DNA of 9,304 nt. Origin: Bacillota bacterium. GTDB lineage: Bacteria; Bacillota; Sulfobacillia; RBS10-35; JAJYVN01. Numbering within the stretch: the first letter of the stretch is position 1; each line of letters opens with the position of its first letter. Both the position numbers and the translations under genes were made by a program. Below are positions 1 through 6,155 of the stretch, one piece after another. Below the pieces are notes generated by a model that had not been told where the DNA came from, searched no databases, and worked only from the letters and a program-made list of their open reading frames with translations. The stretch covers positions 3,155 through 12,458 of the forward strand of contig JAJYVN010000057.1 of assembly GCA_021791995.1 (NCBI GenBank). Reading direction: 5' to 3'.

Positions 1-279
1 TCTGGGTATGCCGGAGGGACACTGCGTGTGGCGGTTAAGGACCTTCCGCCGCTCGCTCCCGGCCAATACTACCACCACGAGTTGGTGGGGCTACGGGTCG
101 TGGACGGCCGGCAGGCGGTGATCGGGGTCGTTGAGGAGGTGCTCCGTATGCCCGCGCATGATGTGTTTGTGGTGCGCGGGGAGGGCGGGGAGCGTCTGGT
201 TCCGGCCACGCGTCAGTCGGTGGCGGCGATTGATCTCGCCGCAGGCGAGATGCGTCTTTCGGATCTCGCGTCCGACTGA
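1..279 (+). CDS. rimM: Ribosome maturation factor RimM, C-terminal part (5' end outside window)
   Basis: RimM binds ribosomal protein S19 and helps assemble the head of the 30S subunit in the cytoplasm. The reading frame is open from base 1, so the gene starts upstream; 92 residues are visible out of a usual 165-180. The visible part is the end of the N-terminal RimM beta-barrel followed by the PRC-barrel-like domain. Its hallmarks are the PPLAPGQYYHHELVGL segment (compare LPPLpEGEYYxHDLIGL in the family), then an internal D-VFVVRG strand and a terminal LVPA...IDLAAGEMRL segment. A GTG at 28 lies inside the conserved domain and is not the true start. The TGA stop overlaps an ATG in the trmD frame (TGATG), the usual arrangement in the rpsP-rimM-trmD-rplS operon. 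The family call is firm. Confidence 0.93.
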   Translation, partial: SGYAGGTLRVAVKDLPPLAPGQYYHHELVGLRVVDGRQAVIGVVEEVLRMPAHDVFVVRGEGGERLVPATRQSVAAIDLAAGEMRLSDLASD

Positions 280-299
280 TGCCGGGGGGAGCGGTCCAG

Positions 300-1052
300 G
301 TGCGCATCGATGTTCTGACTCTTTTCCCGGGGATGTTCGGGACGCCGTTTGCCGAAGGCATCGTGCGCAAAGCGGTAGAGGATGGGTTGGTGGATCTGCG
401 TACGCACCCCCTGCGGCATTGGGCTGAGGGGCGCCACGCCGTGACGGACGATTATGTCTTTGGCGGCGGACCGGGTATGGTGCTTCGGGCGGAGCCAGTG
501 TTTGCGGCGGTGCGGCAGCTGCAGTCCGAGGGCGCGGGGCGGCTGATTCTGCTCACACCGCAGGGTCGACGTTTTGATCAAGCAGTGGCCGAGCGCTTGG
601 CAGGGGAAGAGGGACTCCTTTTTCTCTGTGGCCGGTACGAGGGGATCGATGAGCGCGTGCGGCTTGCGTTTCGGCCTGAGGAGCTGTCCCTGGGGGACTT
701 TGTTCTGAGCGGTGGGGAAATTGCGGCCATGGCGGTGATTGATGCCGTGGTGCGGCTTGTTCCGGGGGTGCTCGAAGCAGAGGCCGTCGCGGCCGAGTCC
801 TTCAGCACCGGGCTCTTGGAGGGGCCTCACTACACCAGGCCAAGGGTGTTGGAAGGGTTGGCCGTGCCGGAAGTATTGCTCTCGGGCGACCATGCGGCGA
901 TTCGCCGCTGGCGGCGGCGTGAGGCTCTGCGCCGAACGTGGCGCAACCGACCGGAGCTCTTGGCGGGTGCAGCATTGACGGCCGCCGATCGGGTTCTTTT
1001 GTCGGAGGTTATCTTTGAGGAGTCGCAGCGGTCTCGAGAGGGGGAAGGGTAG
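300..1052 (+). CDS. trmD: tRNA (guanine-N1)-methyltransferase TrmD
   Basis: TrmD methylates N1 of G37 in tRNAs reading CNN codons, using S-adenosylmethionine, and so prevents +1 frameshifting. It is a SPOUT enzyme that works as a dimer. I place the start at GTG 300 because the family begins M-(K/R)-I-D-x-LTLFP, and a GGGGGGA Shine-Dalgarno lies at 284-290, nine bases upstream. ATG 279, which overlaps the rimM stop, would add seven residues and cannot be excluded. The 250 residues are normal length. Visible motifs are GGGPGMVLRAEPV, LLTPQGRRFDQ, the trefoil-knot segment LCGRYEGIDERV, LGDFVLSGGE, and the C-terminal HYTRP and LLSGDHAAIRRWR. Arg152 matches the conserved catalytic Arg (Arg154 of E. 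coli). The catalytic Asp (Asp169 of E. coli) is replaced by Glu166 in ESF, and the segment between the two is one residue shorter. Only one base separates the stop from the rplS start. Confidence 0.96.
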   Translation: MRIDVLTLFPGMFGTPFAEGIVRKAVEDGLVDLRTHPLRHWAEGRHAVTDDYVFGGGPGMVLRAEPVFAAVRQLQSEGAGRLILLTPQGRRFDQAVAERLAGEEGLLFLCGRYEGIDERVRLAFRPEELSLGDFVLSGGEIAAMAVIDAVVRLVPGVLEAEAVAAESFSTGLLEGPHYTRPRVLEGLAVPEVLLSGDHAAIRRWRRREALRRTWRNRPELLAGAALTAADRVLLSEVIFEESQRSREGEG

Positions 1053-1053
1053 C

Positions 1054-1395
1054 ATGTCTGAGTTGATTATGGCCCTTGAGCGGGAACAAATGGTGGAGCG
1101 TCCTGCGTTTCGTCCGGGTGATACGGTTCGTGTGCATCTCAAGATTGTTGAGGGGAGCCGAACCCGCGTTCAGGCGTTCGAGGGAATCGTAATCGCGCGC
1201 CACGGGGGAGGATCTACGGAAACCTTCACGGTTCGACGTGTGAGCCACGGGGTGGGGGTGGAACGCGTCTTTCCGCTTCACTCGCCGCGCATCGAGCGCA
1301 TTGAGGTGCTGCGCCGCGGTGCGGTTCGCCGCGCCAAGCTGTACTACCTCCGGGGGCTCAGCGGTAAGGCGGCGCGTATACGCGAGAAGAGGTGA
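1054..1395 (+). CDS. rplS: 50S ribosomal protein L19
   Basis: L19 lies at the interface between the 30S and 50S subunits and contributes to an intersubunit bridge. The 113-residue product is of standard length. It shows the family path: FRPGDTVRVHLKIVEGSRTRVQAFEG, then VSHGVGVERVFPLHSPRIERIEV, then the basic tail RRAKLYYLR...GKAARIREKR. The start ATG is one base after the trmD stop and is preceded by the purine-rich GAGAGGGGGAAGGG at 1036-1049, which holds a GGAAGG ribosome binding site. Translation is therefore probably coupled to trmD. The frame stays open further upstream inside trmD, but family length and the ribosome binding site both support ATG 1054. Nothing is unusual about the protein itself. 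Confidence 0.97.
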   Translation: MSELIMALEREQMVERPAFRPGDTVRVHLKIVEGSRTRVQAFEGIVIARHGGGSTETFTVRRVSHGVGVERVFPLHSPRIERIEVLRRGAVRRAKLYYLRGLSGKAARIREKR

Positions 1396-1435
1396 GACCG
1401 GTACGCGTCCTTTAAGCGGCACCCTCACCGGAACC

Positions 1436-2257
1436 ATGGCCGTGACGGAGCGCAATCTGCGCCATCTCTTACCCGAGGTTGACGTGGTTTGGGAGGTAGC
1501 CGATGCCCGTTGCCCGGTTGCCAGTCGTAACGCACGGCTGTTGCGTCTCTGTGGCGACAAACCGCGTGTGCTGGTACTGAGCAAGAGCGATCTGGCGGAG
1601 ATGGATGTCACCTCCCTGTGGCAGGAGCGTCTGTGCGTCGGCCAACCGGTGGTGCTCCTGGATCTGCGCGGGGCGAGGGCCACGGATGTGGGGCCGCTGT
1701 GGCGCGCAAGCCGGCAGGCCCTGCGTCGGCAGGGGAAGAGCACTCGGCCTGGGCCGATGCGGGCGCTCGTTGCCGGTATACCGAATGTGGGAAAGAGCAC
1801 GCTCCTCAATCGGGTGAGCGGTGGTCGGCATCTGGCGGTCGGTGCGCGTCCGGGCGTGACGCGTGGTCCTCAGTGGTTGCACACCGAGGGTGAGGGGATG
1901 GTATGCGACCTCCCGGGCGTGCTCCCGGCTCGCGTGGGGCAGTGGCCCGTGGCTTGGCGACTGTGGTCGATTGGGGCAGTTGGTCCAGAAGCGGTCGATG
2001 AGGAGGTTGCGGCGGAGGATCTGGTGCGTTTCTGCCTCGGCCACCGTCCCGCAGCGATGCAGGATCGCTATACCCTTCCGGCGGACGTTGCGTCGGAGGA
2101 GGTGCTGCGCTGGATCGCCGGGCGGCGGGGGCTCGTGCAGTCCGGGGGGGTTCCCGATACCCGGGCCGCCGCTCAATTGATCGCTTCAGAGTTCCGCCGC
2201 GGCCTTTTGGGTCGACTCAGTTTGGAGCTTCCGGAGGATGTGGTACCAGGTGGCTGA
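1436..2257 (+). CDS. rbgA: Ribosome biogenesis GTPase RbgA/YlqF (circularly permuted)
   Basis: RbgA is a GTPase needed for a late step of 50S assembly in Bacillota. Its G motifs are circularly permuted: G4 comes first (SKSD, residues 49-52), then G1 GIPNVGKST (114-122), G2 RPGVT with Thr142, and G3 DLPG (158-161). The C-terminal helical domain follows, with the QSGGVPDT and FRRGLLGRLSLELP segments typical of the family. The 273 residues are slightly short against about 280 in B. subtilis, and the missing part is the N-terminus. Relatives begin with a WFPGHMAKA-type signature, but here ATG 1436 aligns with the Met of that motif. The in-frame codons between the rplS stop and 1436 include no ATG, GTG, TTG or CTG, and no strong Shine-Dalgarno precedes the ATG. 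G4 has Ser in place of the usual Asn. The 3' end overlaps rnhB by 20 bp. Confidence 0.93.
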   Translation: MAVTERNLRHLLPEVDVVWEVADARCPVASRNARLLRLCGDKPRVLVLSKSDLAEMDVTSLWQERLCVGQPVVLLDLRGARATDVGPLWRASRQALRRQGKSTRPGPMRALVAGIPNVGKSTLLNRVSGGRHLAVGARPGVTRGPQWLHTEGEGMVCDLPGVLPARVGQWPVAWRLWSIGAVGPEAVDEEVAAEDLVRFCLGHRPAAMQDRYTLPADVASEEVLRWIAGRRGLVQSGGVPDTRAAAQLIASEFRRGLLGRLSLELPEDVVPGG

Positions 2258-2903
2258 TGCGGATCGTCCGCACCTCCGCTTCGAAGGACAGCACTGGCTG
2301 CGGGGGCTTCGGACAGTGGCCGGCGTGGATGAGGCTGGGTGTGGCCCCTTGGCTGGTCCTGTGGTGGCGGCCGCAGTGGTCTTCCCGCCCGGCATGCGGG
2401 CAGAGGTCCTGGCGGGGGTCCATGATAGCAAGCGACTTAGTCCCAAGGCGCGGGCGGCGCTGGTCGATCCGATACGGGCACAGGCGCTCAGCTGGAGCGT
2501 GGCAGTCGTCGATGTGGATGTGATCGATCGCCTCAACATCCTTACCGCGGCCCGAGAGGCCGCGGCCCAGGCGGTTTGTGGTCTAGGCCTTCCTGTGGAG
2601 CACGCACTCGTCGACGGACTCTATAATCCCCGTCTCTCTGTGCCGCAGACGCCACTGGTGGGCGGTGACGCAACGTCACTGACGATCGCGGCTGCGTCGG
2701 TGCTCGCCAAGGAGCACCGCGACGCACTGATGCGCCATTGGGATGCGGTATACCCGGGTTATGGTTTTGCAGAGCACAAAGGGTATCCAACCAGGGTGCA
2801 CCGTGAGGCCTTGGCGCGCCTTGGACCGTGTCCCATTCACCGCAAAAGCTTTCGTGGAGTATGCGAGCCACTCCCTGTCGATACTACGGATCGCAGGGGG
2901 TGA
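2238..2903 (+). CDS. rnhB: Ribonuclease HII
   Basis: RNase HII cuts the RNA strand of RNA-DNA hybrids and starts removal of single ribonucleotides misincorporated in DNA. The 221 residues carry the family signature AGVDEAGCGPLAGPVVAAAV with Asp31 and Glu32, then DSKRLS, Asp126 in LVDG, Asp144 in GGDATSLTIAAASVLAK, and a C-terminal HKGYPTRVHREAL...GPCPIHRKSF. Asp31, Glu32, Asp126 and Asp144 fit the metal-binding acidic set. The motif normally GRG, whose Arg helps recognise the ribonucleotide-DNA junction, reads GCG here with Cys35. The Lys of the usual KGD is Gly. ATG 2238 lies inside the end of rbgA, with GGAG at 2224-2227 about ten bases upstream. GTG 2250, with GGAGG at 2233-2237, is an alternative start. 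The overlap implies translational coupling with rbgA. Confidence 0.95.
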   Translation: MWYQVADADRPHLRFEGQHWLRGLRTVAGVDEAGCGPLAGPVVAAAVVFPPGMRAEVLAGVHDSKRLSPKARAALVDPIRAQALSWSVAVVDVDVIDRLNILTAAREAAAQAVCGLGLPVEHALVDGLYNPRLSVPQTPLVGGDATSLTIAAASVLAKEHRDALMRHWDAVYPGYGFAEHKGYPTRVHREALARLGPCPIHRKSFRGVCEPLPVDTTDRRG

Positions 2904-2908
2904 GGACC

Positions 2909-3061
2909 ATGGATCCCTCGACGGAATCGGATGGGGAGCCCGATCCGACGGAGCCCACGGAACCGGTGGCTCCGGTGCCCGACGAAGAGCCGTCCGCTCT
3001 CGAACCCGTGCGCGACGATGAGGAACCAATCGATCCTCCGTTGCGCCTGGAGTTCTTCTGA
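2909..3061 (+). CDS. Small acidic, proline-rich protein of unknown function
   Basis: I do not recognise this 50-residue product. It has 17 Asp/Glu, two Arg and 12 Pro, with no Cys, no membrane segment and no globular motif, so it is probably disordered and strongly negative. It begins MDPSTESDGEPDP and ends with the only hydrophobic patch, PLRLEFF. Evidence that it is expressed: the ATG lies five bases after the rnhB stop, on the same strand, behind the purine-rich AGGGGGTGAGGA at 2895-2906, which can act as a ribosome binding site. The frame then runs to TGA at 3059-3061. The composition is unlike shadow frames in this GC-rich DNA, which tend to be Arg-, Gly- and Ala-rich. It could instead be a non-coding tail of the operon. 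I give a moderate chance that it is a real gene. Confidence 0.55.
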   Translation: MDPSTESDGEPDPTEPTEPVAPVPDEEPSALEPVRDDEEPIDPPLRLEFF

Positions 3062-3143
3062 TCGCTGCGCCTGCATGCCCATCGCATAAGCCGCATACCA
3101 CCAAAGGCACGGGCCTCCACACGGTTCGTTGGGGGGTTGGCCG

Positions 3144-3980
3144 GTGGAACGGCGGCTATTGTGGCTTCTGGGTTGGATCGCGGTGGCCTGCTGGACACCC
3201 CTCTTACTCGGCTTCCGGCCCATCCCTACCTATGGTTGCTGGCGGGGCCAGGCCGACAATCCGAGCACGCTCTTGGGTTTCACGCTGGGTGGTCAGTCGC
3301 TGGCTGCCACGCCAGCCCCCGCACCAATTTCACCACCGAGTGGCCCGTTGTCGATCATCATCGACACTGTGGCGCACCGGCTGTATCTGCTTTCAGGCAA
3401 CACGATCTATGCCGAGTGGCCGGTGGCGGTTGGTAAGAAGTCCACGCCCACGCCGATTGGCCATTGGAGCATCAAGGCCAAGGCAGTTTGGGGCGGTGCA
3501 TTTGGGGCGCGCTGGATGCAACTCTCCACGCCGTGGGGAACCTATGGTATCCACGGCACCAATCACCCTGGTTCCATCGGTTCCAGTGCCTCGCACGGAT
3601 GCATCCGGATGCTGAACCAGGACGTGATCCAACTCTATCAATTGGTTTCGGTGGGCACACCCGTTACGATTCGCGGTACACCCCGGCGCATCTTCGGCGA
3701 GGTGCAGCGCGTGATCCTGCCGACCATCGTCGGCTCCGATGTGATCTCCCTGCAGCAGAAGCTCGCTGAGCTTGGGTACGACCCCGGTCCACCCAATGGC
3801 TACTTTGGTCCTAAAACGGTAGCCGCGGTCAAGGCCTTTCAGCGTACCGTTGGGTTGCCGGCAACGGGCACGGTGGATCTGAAGACATATGAGGCCTTGG
3901 GCCTGCACCCGCTCGCGGATGATCCGAGCCTGCAACCGGGCGCGCCGATCCCGTATGTGTCGACGACACGTTCGGGCTGA
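3144..3980 (+). CDS. L,D-transpeptidase (YkuD domain) with C-terminal peptidoglycan-binding domain
   Basis: Enzymes of this family form 3-3 crosslinks in peptidoglycan, or attach proteins to it, outside the membrane through a Cys nucleophile. From GTG 3144 the 278-residue product begins MERRLLWLLGWIAVAC and stays hydrophobic to about residue 24, which indicates a signal peptide or membrane anchor. Cys16 gives only a poor lipobox. A Thr/Ala/Pro-rich linker follows. The YkuD domain spans about residues 69-174, with His137 in IHGTNHPGSIG and the active-site motif SHGCIRM (His151, Cys153). A PG_binding_1 repeat spans about 192-252 (SLQQKLAELGYDPG...GYFGPKTVAAVKAFQ). GTG 3144 has GGGGGG at 3131-3136, seven bases upstream, so I prefer it to TTG 3129. 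It is separated from the preceding small ORF by 82 bp, and no clear promoter was found there. Whether its role is crosslinking or something specialised cannot be told. Confidence 0.92.
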   Translation: MERRLLWLLGWIAVACWTPLLLGFRPIPTYGCWRGQADNPSTLLGFTLGGQSLAATPAPAPISPPSGPLSIIIDTVAHRLYLLSGNTIYAEWPVAVGKKSTPTPIGHWSIKAKAVWGGAFGARWMQLSTPWGTYGIHGTNHPGSIGSSASHGCIRMLNQDVIQLYQLVSVGTPVTIRGTPRRIFGEVQRVILPTIVGSDVISLQQKLAELGYDPGPPNGYFGPKTVAAVKAFQRTVGLPATGTVDLKTYEALGLHPLADDPSLQPGAPIPYVSTTRSG

Positions 3981-3984
3981 GACG

Positions 3985-4011
3985 CTTGCGGGGCACTTGC
4001 GGGGAGTGCTC
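3985..4011 (+). repeat. 11-bp tandem direct repeat overlapping a small hairpin
   Basis: CTTGCGGGG occurs twice, at 3985-3993 and 3996-4004, giving an 11-bp period. Overlapping it, GGGCACT (3991-3997) can pair with AGTGCTC (4005-4011), including one G-T pair, around a 7-base loop. It begins 11 bases after the transpeptidase stop. No T-tract follows, so a classical intrinsic terminator is unlikely. It may be a weak RNA structure or a binding site in the leader of the 4112 gene. The rest of the 131-bp gap (3981-4111) is purine-rich, and I see no promoter in it. Confidence 0.35.
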
Positions 4012-4100
4012 GACGTGGGAGGGGGATGCAGCGGAGCGGAACGGTGTAGGGGCCGCGAGGGAAGGGCGACCGCCGCGGCGAATGGGCTCTGAAACGGGTG

Positions 4101-4107
4101 AAGGGGG
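4101..4107 (+). promoter_or_regulatory. Ribosome binding site fixing the start of the LarA-like gene
   Basis: AAGGGGG lies four bases before ATG 4112. The same frame is open back to 3986 and includes another ATG at 4082, but that ATG lacks a comparable site, and the extra residues (rich in Gly, Arg and Glu) do not resemble the family. The site therefore supports ATG 4112. Confidence 0.6.
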
Positions 4108-4111
4108 AACC

Positions 4112-5371
4112 ATGACGGGTCTGGAGGTCTTTACGCAGGATAGCCTTCCGCTCTGGCGCCCAGTGCGTCAGGACCTGAATCGAACCGTAGTGACGGACCT
4201 GCGTGCGGATGTCGCCCGGGAGTTTTCTCAAGTGGACGCATGTCCACCAGGCGCGCGGGTGGCGATCGGCGTCGGCAGCCGCGGGATCGACCGCTTGGCA
4301 GAAGTAGTCCAAGCCGTGGTTGCCGAGGTGCGCCGACGAGGCGCGGAACCGTTTGTGGTACCGGCGATGGGCAGTCATGGTGGTGCCACTTGCGAGGGAC
4401 AACAGAGCGTCCTCGCGGAGTATGGGGTGACCGAAGCGGAAGTGGGGGCACCAGTACGTTCGTCCATGGAAACGGTGCTGGTGGGGACGATGGATGGCAT
4501 CCCCATTTACTTCGACCGTCTGGCGAGTCAGGCAGACTGGATCATTCCCGTCAATCGGGTGAAGCCGCACACCGACTTCCATGGCCCGATTGAGAGCGGC
4601 CTGTGCAAGATGATCACGATTGGTTTCGGCAAACAGCTCGGGGCAGACACCTACCACCAACGTGGCTTTGGCCGATTTCCAGAGATTGTGCCCGATGCCG
4701 CAGAGTGGTTACTGGCTCGGCTGCCGATCCCGTTTGGGATCGCCCTGGTGGAAAATGGCGAGGGGAAACTCGCACACATCGAGGCGGTGCCCCGGCAGGG
4801 GTGGGTGGAGCACGAGCGGCGCTTGCTCCAAGAGGCCCGGCGCAGGATGGCGCGCCTCTTGGGTGACCGGATTGATGTGCTCATCATCGACCAGATCGGC
4901 AAGGACGTGAGTGGGATCGGTGCCGATACCAATGTGATCAACCGCTATTACACCGGACCGCTCCCGGAGACTCCGGCCATCCAACGGATCGTGGTGCGGT
5001 CTCTGACACTCTCCACCGCGGGCAACGCCTCCGGTCTGGGGCTCGCCGACGTGGCTCTGGCGCGTGCGGTCCGCCAGATGGATCCGCTCAAGACATACAT
5101 GAACTGCATCACGGCAAAGACGCCGGAGGGTGCGCGGATTCCCATTACCGTGGAGACGGATCGGCAGGCCTTGGATGTGGCGCTGGCCTCGTGCATTGGG
5201 ACGGTTGCAGAGGAGGCGGCGGTGGTGCGAATTCGGGACACCAAGCATCTGGAGACCTTTTGGGCCAGTGAGCCGTTTGCGGAGCCGCTTTTGGCACTCG
5301 GGCAGCTGCAGGCCATGGGAGCGGCGCAGCCCATCGCCTTCGATGCGGCGGGAATGCTGGTGGAGCCATGA
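4112..5371 (+). CDS. LarA-like (Lar_N/DUF2088) nickel-pincer-cofactor-dependent isomerase, substrate unknown
   Basis: Members of the lactate racemase superfamily racemise or epimerise 2-hydroxyacids by reversible hydride transfer to a nickel-pincer nucleotide bound to a Lys. The 419-residue product is close to LarA in length. It has MGSHGG with His89, NRVKPHTDFHG with His153, a Lys at 166 in GLCKMITIGFGKQ, and His182 in TYHQRGF. These match His108, His174, Lys184 (covalent cofactor attachment) and His200 (nickel ligand) of Lactiplantibacillus LarA in order and nearly in spacing. The second domain contains VLIIDQIGKDVSGIGADTN. It is too divergent to be called a lactate racemase; a sugar-acid or other hydroxyacid substrate is inferred from its neighbours. 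It ends in an ATGA overlap with the SDR gene. The cofactor-making genes larB, larC and larE are not in the window and would be needed elsewhere. The family call is strong; the activity is unproven. Confidence 0.82.
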   Translation: MTGLEVFTQDSLPLWRPVRQDLNRTVVTDLRADVAREFSQVDACPPGARVAIGVGSRGIDRLAEVVQAVVAEVRRRGAEPFVVPAMGSHGGATCEGQQSVLAEYGVTEAEVGAPVRSSMETVLVGTMDGIPIYFDRLASQADWIIPVNRVKPHTDFHGPIESGLCKMITIGFGKQLGADTYHQRGFGRFPEIVPDAAEWLLARLPIPFGIALVENGEGKLAHIEAVPRQGWVEHERRLLQEARRRMARLLGDRIDVLIIDQIGKDVSGIGADTNVINRYYTGPLPETPAIQRIVVRSLTLSTAGNASGLGLADVALARAVRQMDPLKTYMNCITAKTPEGARIPITVETDRQALDVALASCIGTVAEEAAVVRIRDTKHLETFWASEPFAEPLLALGQLQAMGAAQPIAFDAAGMLVEP

Positions 5372-6138
5372 TCGATCGCCTCTTCTCCCTGGATGGCTCG
5401 GTGGCGGTGGTCGTGGGCGGAAGCGGTGTTCTTGGCTCCGGTTTCTGCCGTGCCCTATCCGGTGCGGGGGCGACCGTAGCTGTGGTGGGCCGAAACCTCG
5501 CGGTTGCCGAGGAGGTCGCTGCCGGGATCCGCGAGGCGGGCGGACAGGCCGCGGCGTTTCGCTGCGATGTCACAGAGCCTGAAGAGGTGGAGGCAGCCGC
5601 ACATGCGATCGAGGCGCAGTGGGGAATGATCGATATCCTGGTGAATGCGCCGGGGGTGAACTCGGCCACGCCCTTTTTTGAACTCACCCAGACCGAATGG
5701 CGGCGGATTCTCGATGTGAACCTCACGGGGGTGATGCTGTGTTGCCAGCAGTTCGGACGAGCCATGGTGCACCACGGCGGGGGATCGATCATTAACGTCT
5801 CCTCCGCGAGTTCGGAGATTCCCCTCTCGCGCGTCTCCGCGTACAGCGCGTCCAAGGCTGGTGTGGACAGCCTAACACGCTGGCTGGCACGGGAGCTGGC
5901 GCCACACCGGATCCGCGTGAATGCCTTGGCTCCTGGCTTCTTCCCGGCCGAACAGAACCGGCGGATCCTCTCCGCGGAGCGAGTGGCGTCGATTCTGGCC
6001 CATACACCGGCCGGCCGTCTCGGCCAGCCGGGCGAACTGGATGGGGCCCTGCTCTGGTTGGCTTCGGAACGGGCCTCCGGTTTTGTGACGGGTGCGGTGA
6101 TCCGCGTCGACGGTGGATTCACCGCTATGACGATTTGA
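5368..6138 (+). CDS. SDR-family oxidoreductase, fructuronate reductase/D-mannonate oxidoreductase-like
   Basis: This is a classical short-chain dehydrogenase/reductase of 256 residues with an NAD(P)-binding Rossmann fold. The cofactor loop is GGSGVLGSG (residues 17-25), where relatives usually have TGxxxGxG. NAPG at 93-96 replaces the usual NNAG. The catalytic set is Ser146, Tyr159 and Lys163 (YSASK). After the active site it reads ALAPGFFPAEQNR, and it ends FVTGAVIRVDGGFTAM. The APGFF-x-x-EQNR and HTPxGRxGxPxEL pattern recalls SDR-type D-mannonate oxidoreductases such as B. subtilis YjmF, so a sugar-acid/keto-acid substrate is likely. Gluconate 5-dehydrogenase-like activity is an alternative. 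Its ATG overlaps the stop of the LarA-like gene (ATGA), which implies coupled translation and a shared pathway. The exact substrate is inferred. Confidence 0.85.
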   Translation: MIDRLFSLDGSVAVVVGGSGVLGSGFCRALSGAGATVAVVGRNLAVAEEVAAGIREAGGQAAAFRCDVTEPEEVEAAAHAIEAQWGMIDILVNAPGVNSATPFFELTQTEWRRILDVNLTGVMLCCQQFGRAMVHHGGGSIINVSSASSEIPLSRVSAYSASKAGVDSLTRWLARELAPHRIRVNALAPGFFPAEQNRRILSAERVASILAHTPAGRLGQPGELDGALLWLASERASGFVTGAVIRVDGGFTAMTI

Positions 6139-6143
6139 AGGAG
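6138..6143 (+). promoter_or_regulatory. Ribosome binding site with two candidate ATGs downstream
   Basis: AAGGAG overlaps the last base of the SDR stop codon. ATG 6149 is well spaced at five bases but is in another frame and ends after ten codons. ATG 6156 is in frame with the isomerase at a long 12-base spacing. An in-frame TTG at 6135 lies before the site. Family alignment (F-S-A-C-I-E-M-L-F near the N-terminus) favours ATG 6156. Confidence 0.55.
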
Positions 6144-6155
6144 TGTCAATGGCGT

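Noticed and set aside
213..1142. 309-residue open frame on the - strand across trmD
   Set aside because: It lies opposite trmD and rplS, which have clear family motifs. Its product is Arg/Pro/His-rich without any recognisable domain, as expected for a shadow frame in GC-rich DNA.
1009..1809. 266-residue open frame on the - strand across rplS and rbgA
   Set aside because: It is a low-complexity Arg/Ser/Thr-rich product opposite two confident housekeeping genes.
3184..3195. Lipoprotein signal at Cys16 of the transpeptidase
   Set aside because: The residues before Cys are Ile-Ala-Val-Ala, a poor lipobox, and the hydrophobic stretch continues past the Cys. A signal peptide or membrane anchor fits better.
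3986..4111. N-terminal extension of the LarA-like protein using an upstream start
   Set aside because: The extra residues are Gly/Arg/Glu-rich and unlike the family, while ATG 4112 has a good ribosome binding site at 4101-4107.
3839..4660. 273-residue open frame on the - strand spanning the transpeptidase end and the LarA-like start
   Set aside because: It is antisense to two genes with intact catalytic motifs, shows no family features and has no plausible ribosome binding site context.
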